Shown one piece after another: positions 6,344 to 10,208 of a stretch of 10,208 bases of DNA; position 1 is the first letter of the stretch; every line of letters begins with the position of its first letter. The notes under the pieces are model-generated. The model made no database searches and was not told where the DNA came from. It saw only the letters and a program-made list of their open reading frames with translations. This DNA is from Mycoplasmatota bacterium (GTDB taxonomy: Bacteria; Bacillota_I; Bacilli_A; Izemoplasmatales; Izemoplasmataceae). The DNA is taken from assembly GCA_022712785.1 (NCBI GenBank), contig JAFLJX010000269.1:1-10208 (forward strand). The letters run 5' to 3'. The translations under genes were made by a program, and so were the position numbers.

Positions 6344-8791
6344 CTAGTTTCTTTTTCTAATCAAATCTATAGGTGATTTATTAAGGATAGATATTAGTCT
6401 TGGTAACATGCTTATCAAAGATATACAAAGTACTAAAACTATATATGTAAGAAAGTCTCTAGGTGAAAACAGGTAAACACTGTATGTCAATTCATTACTA
6501 AATAAAATCCTACTTAACAAGTCTGAAAATGATAATAAAAGTACTATTGAAAACATGAAAGGTATTAATAGTAGATAAATTGTCTCAATAATTAGAGCTA
6601 GTGCTAGTTTTCTTTTGCTAAAACCAAGAGACATGAGGATACCAATACTTCTTCCAAAAATTTTATATGAGTTTGACCCATGAAGCAATAACAGAATGAA
6701 CGATAGTAAAACGGTCACAATAAATGATATTAGCATTAGAGGTTGAATCTCCTGAGTGAACCTGTATTGTGATGTAATTAATTGATGTGAGGATAAGCCG
6801 TTAAATACTATTTGTTCGGTTCCAGTATTTGGAATATAAACTCTTTGGATATTTTTAATAAATGATTCATTTGTCAAAGTTTCCAATATCTCATTTGGAT
6901 TAAGAATATTCAGACCAATTTCTCGAAATGGATATCTCTCATTGATTTTACCTATAAGCTCTGGTGATACATATAGTATTTCAGGTGTATTTTCAGACCC
7001 CTCATATACTCCCGTTACTTTGTATGTATTTGGTAAAATACCATCCCAGAAATCTTCACCACTTGTTAATGCTATGTCATTATAGAAGGTAGGTAAATCT
7101 ACTTGAGCAATAAACTGTATCCAAGTTATCTCTTCATTTATTAATTGATCAATCTGATCAGTACTTGATGGTAATATTTCACGTAATAAATCTGCTCTAA
7201 AAAGAATCTCATCGTCATTTTTTGGATATGAGCCGGATATGTTATGGGTCGGATTATATTCTATACTTCTAGTGATTCTATAATTTTGCTCACAATTATC
7301 ACAGTTAATATTCAAATAAGCTTCTGAACCCAACAGATGTTGCTCATCTTTTAAGCTATATGTTTCTAAGACTGTATATGTTTGAATATACTTTGACATT
7401 TCAAAATAGTGAAAGCTAGTTTTCGGAGATACAACAGTAGTGTGCTCAAACATTGTAATAAAGTCCCCATAATTCAATGGTATTTTCACTTCAGAATAGT
7501 CAGTTTCTATTATACCTACAATTGTAAACTCATTTGAGTAACAAATCTTAAAATTACCTTCTACATGATAACCAATTGAATCTTCAGTATCAAAAAAAAG
7601 CATCGACATATAATCTGTGATTACTAATTCATCTTCTCTAACAGGAAGACGTCCATCTTGTAAGTTAAGCTCATAATCATTAGATCCATACAATAGGCTA
7701 ACCCTTGTAACCAAAGGCCTTTCAAACCCCTCATTATCATAATATTTATACATAATTTTATTAGAATATAGTATACCTTTTTTATCAGTATAAGATGAAT
7801 AATAATTGTAAGCTTCATATACATCATTAATCTGGCTATTTGATTTAACAGATAACCCTCCATTATCTAACTCAACAATAGTAACTTCTTGTACACTGTA
7901 AGTCTCATATTCATTAGAATCAAAATATAAACTAAGTACATCATGGTCTGTAATTGAAATTGTCTTAAGTGATAAGAATGTAATAAATAACATAATTAAT
8001 AAAAGTACATTCATTAAGATTGTACTAAATCTATTCATTGCTAACATTTTAAATGGATAACTCAACACAAATGAGCTAAACTTCTTTTGTTTGCCTTCTT
8101 GTACAACCTCAATAAAAATATTTTCTGTCACAATTGGATCACAATTAATTAGTTCCTCAATTGTATAAGTACTGTCAGAGTACCTTGATGCGAGATCAAT
8201 ATCGTGAGTAACTAAAACTACTAATTTCTCTTTTGATACTTGTTTCAGTAGATTAAGGACTTCAACTGCGTTTTCTTTATCCAAATTTCCAGTAGGCTCA
8301 TCAGCCAATATATATTTTACATCTTTCAGAAGTGCTCTAGCAACAGCTACACGTTGAGCTTCTCCTCCACTGATTTGATTAGGATATCTATACTTCAAAT
8401 CTAAGAGACCTAGTTTTGTAAGGATACCATCAATTTTATCATTGATACCATCAGAGTGATTCTTATTTTCGCTTAAGACAAGTTTTAGATTCTCAAAAAC
8501 TGTCAAATTCTCTATTAAACTAAAATCCTGAAAAATAAATCCAACATATTCACTTCTATAATTGGATAAATCACAGTCACTTATATCCACTCCAAAAGAC
8601 TTAACATTACCATCAAACTCAGTATCTATTCCACCAAGTATATTAAATAATGTTGACTTACCTGAGCCACTTTTCCCTGTCAAAGTAATAAATCCTTTCG
8701 ATGGAAAAGAAAAATTAATTTTATCAAATACAACCACATCTGTGGCTTTTTTAGATGAGTATTTTTTAATAAGGTCTTCTAATATTATCAT
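6344..8791 (-). CDS. MacB-like ABC transporter, ATPase fused to an FtsX-type permease
   Basis: This 815-residue chain starts behind AAAGGAGTATACC, 18 bp after the upstream secreted-protein gene, so the two form an operon. The N-terminal ATPase (1-220) has Walker A GKSGSGKST (39-47), Q-loop Gln88, signature ISGGEAQRVAVARAL (140-154), Walker B ILADEP (161-166) and H-loop His196. The membrane part has the four-helix FtsX/MacB plan: one helix at about 257-277, a large outside domain, then helices near 686-704, 729-753 and 780-800. The outside domain is about 400 residues, clearly longer than the ~200 usual in MacB, and contains a CDNC motif near residue 498. Family members couple ATP hydrolysis to extracytoplasmic motion (peptide or lipoprotein handling, antimicrobial-peptide resistance) rather than classical transmembrane transport. 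Inference: it acts on, exports or gives immunity to the co-encoded secreted protein. The frame is intact and ends with TAG. Confidence 0.92.
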   Translation of the reverse strand: MIILEDLIKKYSSKKATDVVVFDKINFSFPSKGFITLTGKSGSGKSTLFNILGGIDTEFDGNVKSFGVDISDCDLSNYRSEYVGFIFQDFSLIENLTVFENLKLVLSENKNHSDGINDKIDGILTKLGLLDLKYRYPNQISGGEAQRVAVARALLKDVKYILADEPTGNLDKENAVEVLNLLKQVSKEKLVVLVTHDIDLASRYSDSTYTIEELINCDPIVTENIFIEVVQEGKQKKFSSFVLSYPFKMLAMNRFSTILMNVLLLIMLFITFLSLKTISITDHDVLSLYFDSNEYETYSVQEVTIVELDNGGLSVKSNSQINDVYEAYNYYSSYTDKKGILYSNKIMYKYYDNEGFERPLVTRVSLLYGSNDYELNLQDGRLPVREDELVITDYMSMLFFDTEDSIGYHVEGNFKICYSNEFTIVGIIETDYSEVKIPLNYGDFITMFEHTTVVSPKTSFHYFEMSKYIQTYTVLETYSLKDEQHLLGSEAYLNINCDNCEQNYRITRSIEYNPTHNISGSYPKNDDEILFRADLLREILPSSTDQIDQLINEEITWIQFIAQVDLPTFYNDIALTSGEDFWDGILPNTYKVTGVYEGSENTPEILYVSPELIGKINERYPFREIGLNILNPNEILETLTNESFIKNIQRVYIPNTGTEQIVFNGLSSHQLITSQYRFTQEIQPLMLISFIVTVLLSFILLLLHGSNSYKIFGRSIGILMSLGFSKRKLALALIIETIYLLLIPFMFSIVLLLSFSDLLSRILFSNELTYSVYLFSPRDFLTYIVLVLCISLISMLPRLISILNKSPIDLIRKRN

Positions 8792-8809
8792 GGTATACTC
8801 CTTTAAATT

Positions 8810-9226
8810 TTATTGATCAACATCAAAACCAATTTCTAAATTACAATCACCATTAATATTCAATAGGGTCACTTCTAGATAAATGTCTTCATCTCCATAA
8901 TAAAACGAGTTATAACCATATACAAAGCCGCTAGTTGTTGTTGCATACACTGTACTACCTTTCGCTCCAGCAACAGAACGAGATCTAACCATAAGTTTCG
9001 TGGTAAGAGTTGTAGTGCATGGATTCCCTCCACTAGCAGTACCAAGACCAAAGAACGCAACTCTAAAACGTGAATTTGGTGAAGTTCCATAACTATTAGT
9101 AGTGACCATATCACCTGAGTTCATCCAATAAAACGTTTCCCTTTCGTCGCTAGCAGATACATTCGTTGTATTACCAAAAAACAATGTAAGCGTAAACATC
9201 ATAATAAACAAAAGTACTTTTTTCAT
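8810..9226 (-). CDS. Small secreted protein, unrecognised family
   Basis: The start at 9224-9226 is chosen because GAAGGAGG lies just before this ATG and a typical signal peptide follows (MKKVLLFIMMF, cleavage likely after VSA at 25). The frame is open to 9325, but that region shows no better start. The mature protein has ~113 residues, rich in Gly, Ser, Thr and Tyr, with strand-like segments (SRFRVAFFGLG, LTTKLMVRSRSV, DIYLEVTLLNI). Two cysteines (70 and 128) probably form a disulphide, giving the look of a small beta-sandwich. It is co-transcribed with the MacB-like transporter 18 bp downstream. Size, export and partner would fit a bacteriocin-like or surface-acting protein. It lacks the motifs I would expect of lactococcin 972 or leader-GG bacteriocins, so function is left open. 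A structured leader precedes it. Confidence 0.85.
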   Translation of the reverse strand: MKKVLLFIMMFTLTLFFGNTTNVSASDERETFYWMNSGDMVTTNSYGTSPNSRFRVAFFGLGTASGGNPCTTTLTTKLMVRSRSVAGAKGSTVYATTTSGFVYGYNSFYYGDEDIYLEVTLLNINGDCNLEIGFDVDQ

Positions 9227-9251
9227 ATAGTTCCTCCTTCCCTCATTTTTT

Positions 9252-9373
9252 GAAATTCCATTTACTCTAATACACTTTGAAAACCCTGATAATATTAGAA
9301 TCCCTATAAAGCAACAAAAACACATATAAGAATAAATGTGCTTTTGTGTGAGTATTCATAGGTATGGAATTTC
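9252..9373 (-). promoter_or_regulatory. Nested inverted repeats in the leader of the secreted-protein operon
   Basis: GAAATTCCA (9252-9260) pairs with TGGAATTTC (9365-9373). Inside it CCTAT (9303-9307) pairs with ATAGG (9358-9362). Inside that is an 11-bp hairpin (9315-9346) that is complete, with one G-U pair, only when read as minus-strand RNA. The low-coordinate arm ends about 15 nt before the ribosome binding site. This could be a regulatory leader. It matches no riboswitch consensus I know. Confidence 0.45.
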
Positions 9374-9375
9374 CA
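9365..9375. repeat. Palindrome TGGAATTTCCA near the transcription start
   Basis: TGGAA and TTCCA flank a single central T. It lies about 10-20 bp downstream of the start expected from the extended -10 box at 9391, where an operator would act as a roadblock. A half-matching copy, TGAAATTCCA, lies at 9251-9260. Operator function is inference. Confidence 0.35.
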
Positions 9376-9390
9376 CTTATCCTTATTTTT

Positions 9391-9399
9391 ATTATATCA
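9391..9399 (-). promoter_or_regulatory. Extended -10 promoter for the secreted-protein/ABC operon
   Basis: TGATATAAT on the minus strand is a perfect extended -10 element. The hexamer 17 bp upstream is only TATTAT. A TTGACA at 9404-9409 is too close to serve as its -35. The same TGATATAAT core occurs in the tRNA promoter at 10006-10014. Predicted start is near 9384, giving a leader of about 158 nt. Confidence 0.55.
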
Positions 9400-9601
9400 C
9401 TTTTGTCAAATTAATAATATTGTAGTTTTCATATAGATTTAAAAAATCACCAAAACAGGTTATTTATAAGTACTCCTATCTCTTACATATCAGTTATATC
9501 AAACAGTTTTATGTAAGTAACCCTACAAAAAAAGATAGTAAAAGTAGAGACTACCGTCACAAATCCTACCTACTGCAACATTTAAGATTAATAACAAGAG
9601 A

Positions 9602-9638
9602 AAAGATGATTTCTAGGGATTTTCCATCAATCATCTTT
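9602..9638. repeat. Inverted repeat resembling the tRNA terminator
   Basis: AAAGATGATT (9602-9611) and AATCATCTTT (9629-9638) form a 10-bp stem with a 17-nt loop. The arms share AAAGATGA with the terminator at 9695-9716, about 60 bp away, so it may be a duplicated, back-up terminator for the tRNA operon. Confidence 0.5.
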
Positions 9639-9694
9639 AAATTTCTATATAATGTACGGTTTACACTGTTCTCTACTGCACATAACTGCATAAA

Positions 9695-9716
9695 AAAAGA
9701 TGATTTCTCATCTTTT
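9695..9716 (-). terminator. Intrinsic terminator of the tRNA operon
   Basis: On the minus strand AAAAGATGA, a GAAA tetraloop and TCATCTTTT are followed by further T residues, 9 nt behind the CCA end of tRNA-Pro. This is a clear intrinsic terminator. Confidence 0.85.
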
Positions 9717-9725
9717 GTTTGTCAA

Positions 9726-9802
9726 TGGTCGGGAAGACAGGATTTGAACCTGCGACCTCTGCGTCCCAAACGCAGCGCTCTACCAAGCTAAGCTACTTCC
9801 CG
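9726..9802 (-). tRNA. tRNA-Pro (anticodon TGG)
   Basis: The acceptor stem CGGGAAG pairs with CTTCCCG, followed by discriminator A and an encoded CCA. The anticodon stem CTGCG/CGCAG encloses loop TTTGGGA, giving anticodon TGG. The T arm has GTTCAAATC. It is the last gene of the three-tRNA operon. Confidence 0.95.
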
Positions 9803-9824
9803 AAATAAAAAATAAAAAATAATG

Positions 9825-9901
9825 TGGCGCGCCCAAGAGGAGTCGAACCCCTAACCTCTTGATCCGTAGTCAAACGCTCTATCCAATTGAGCTATGGGCG
9901 C
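9825..9901 (-). tRNA. tRNA-Arg (anticodon ACG)
   Basis: The acceptor stem GCGCCCA pairs with TGGGCGC, followed by discriminator G and an encoded CCA. The anticodon loop CTACGGA gives ACG, read as ICG for CGN codons. The T arm has GTTCGACTC. It is the middle gene, 22 bp before tRNA-Pro. Confidence 0.95.
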
Positions 9902-9908
9902 ATGATAA

Positions 9909-9984
9909 TGGCGGTCCCGACGAGAATCGAACTCGCGATCTCCTGAGTGACAGTCAGGCATGTTAACCGCTACACCACGGGACC
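9909..9984 (-). tRNA. tRNA-Asp (anticodon GTC)
   Basis: The acceptor stem GGTCCCG pairs with CGGGACC, followed by discriminator G and an encoded CCA. The anticodon stem CCTGA/TCAGG encloses loop CTGTCAC, giving GTC. The T arm has GTTCGATTC. It is the first gene of the operon, 7 bp before tRNA-Arg. Confidence 0.96.
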
Positions 9985-10005
9985 ATTTTTATAAGCAGCA
10001 AATTG

Positions 10006-10034
10006 ATTATATCACATTAAAAATCTTAAAGCAA
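10006..10034 (-). promoter_or_regulatory. Promoter of the tRNA operon
   Basis: On the minus strand a -35 TTGCTT (10029-10034) is separated by exactly 17 bp from TATAAT (10006-10011), with a TG extension in front of the -10. Transcription should start near 9999, about 15 nt before tRNA-Asp. From 10035 to the window end I see no gene. Confidence 0.85.
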
Positions 10035-10208
10035 TATTTATTTCGACCGTTATATATAATAACAAAATATTGGCTTAAAAGCAAGTATTTTAAACTATTT
10101 TGAAACAAAAATAGTACAAGATAATTGTTCTAACTTGTTGATATTTTTATAGATTTTACTCATCAAGACATTTTGATTAAAATAGATTCAAAATTATGAT
10201 TGAATATA

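Larger units (their letters stand above)
9227..9691. other. Gene-free interval between the tRNA operon and the secreted-protein gene
   Basis: About 465 bp without a supportable gene. It contains the promoter and structured leader of the operon below, a 7-bp inverted repeat CTTACAT/ATGTAAG (9482-9488 and 9511-9517) and a terminator-like inverted repeat (9602-9638). The rest is featureless AT-rich DNA. Confidence 0.6.

Noticed and set aside
7624..7863. Short minus-strand frame inside the ABC transporter gene (also 8875-9114 inside the secreted-protein gene)
   Set aside because: Out-of-frame shadows of well-supported genes, with no ribosome binding site or domain of their own.
8810..9226. Secreted protein as a lactococcin 972-type bacteriocin
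   Set aside because: Size, export and a neighbouring ABC protein fit loosely, but I could not find the family's characteristic Trp/Gly/His and terminal YYN-type motifs.
9227..9325. Upstream extension of the secreted protein to 9325
   Set aside because: The extended start has no ribosome binding site, would put a second hydrophobic segment ahead of a complete signal peptide, and overlaps the structured leader; the ATG at 9226 has a strong GAAGGAGG.
9365..9409. TTGACA at 9404-9409 as the -35 of the TATAAT at 9391-9396
   Set aside because: Only 7 bp separate them, too short for a sigma-A promoter; the extended -10 was kept as the evidence instead.

Overview
The window is AT-rich DNA (about 30% GC by eye) with strong AGGAGG-type ribosome binding sites, lipoproteins with classical lipoboxes, CCA-encoding tRNA genes and an IS3-family element. 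TGG is used for Trp and no intact gene carries an in-frame TGA, so the standard bacterial code applies. This fits a low-GC Firmicute or a standard-code relative of the Mollicutes (Acholeplasma/Izemoplasma-like or Erysipelotrichia-like). No marker gene fixes the lineage, so this placement is an inference. Every gene lies on the minus strand and is described from high to low coordinates.

10034-9695: a three-tRNA operon (Asp-Arg-Pro) with a near-consensus promoter in front and a clean intrinsic terminator behind. 9692-9227: no gene, but an extended -10 promoter and a leader with nested inverted repeats. 9226-6344: a two-gene operon coding for a small secreted protein of unknown family and a MacB-like single-chain ABC transporter with an unusually large extracellular domain.

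6343-2699 and on to 1478: two secreted-protease cassettes. The first is a papain-fold C39-like peptidase followed by a lipoprotein. The second is a lipoprotein followed by a chymotrypsin-fold serine protease. Both proteases look broken. The C39 gene has ATA where its ATG should be and lacks one base. The serine protease has an in-frame TGA between its catalytic His and Asp. Both companion lipoproteins are intact. The lipoprotein in front of the serine protease resembles that protease's own propeptide, which suggests a membrane-tethered inhibitor or foldase. A near-identical 60-bp two-hairpin element (55 of 60 bases, apart from a 2-nt gap) sits in the gap before each cassette. On the minus strand its second hairpin looks like an intrinsic terminator.

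1440-1: an IS3-family insertion sequence directly behind the serine protease. orfA is complete, orfB runs off the window edge, and orfB is not in the frame that the canonical A AAA AAG slippery site would reach, so this copy may be defective.

Overall the window reads as an accessory exported-protein region (secreted protein plus exporter or mechanotransmission ABC protein, two secreted proteases, two lipoproteins) that is decaying through loss of the protease frames and IS insertion. It is bounded by a tRNA operon, a common flank for accessory DNA.
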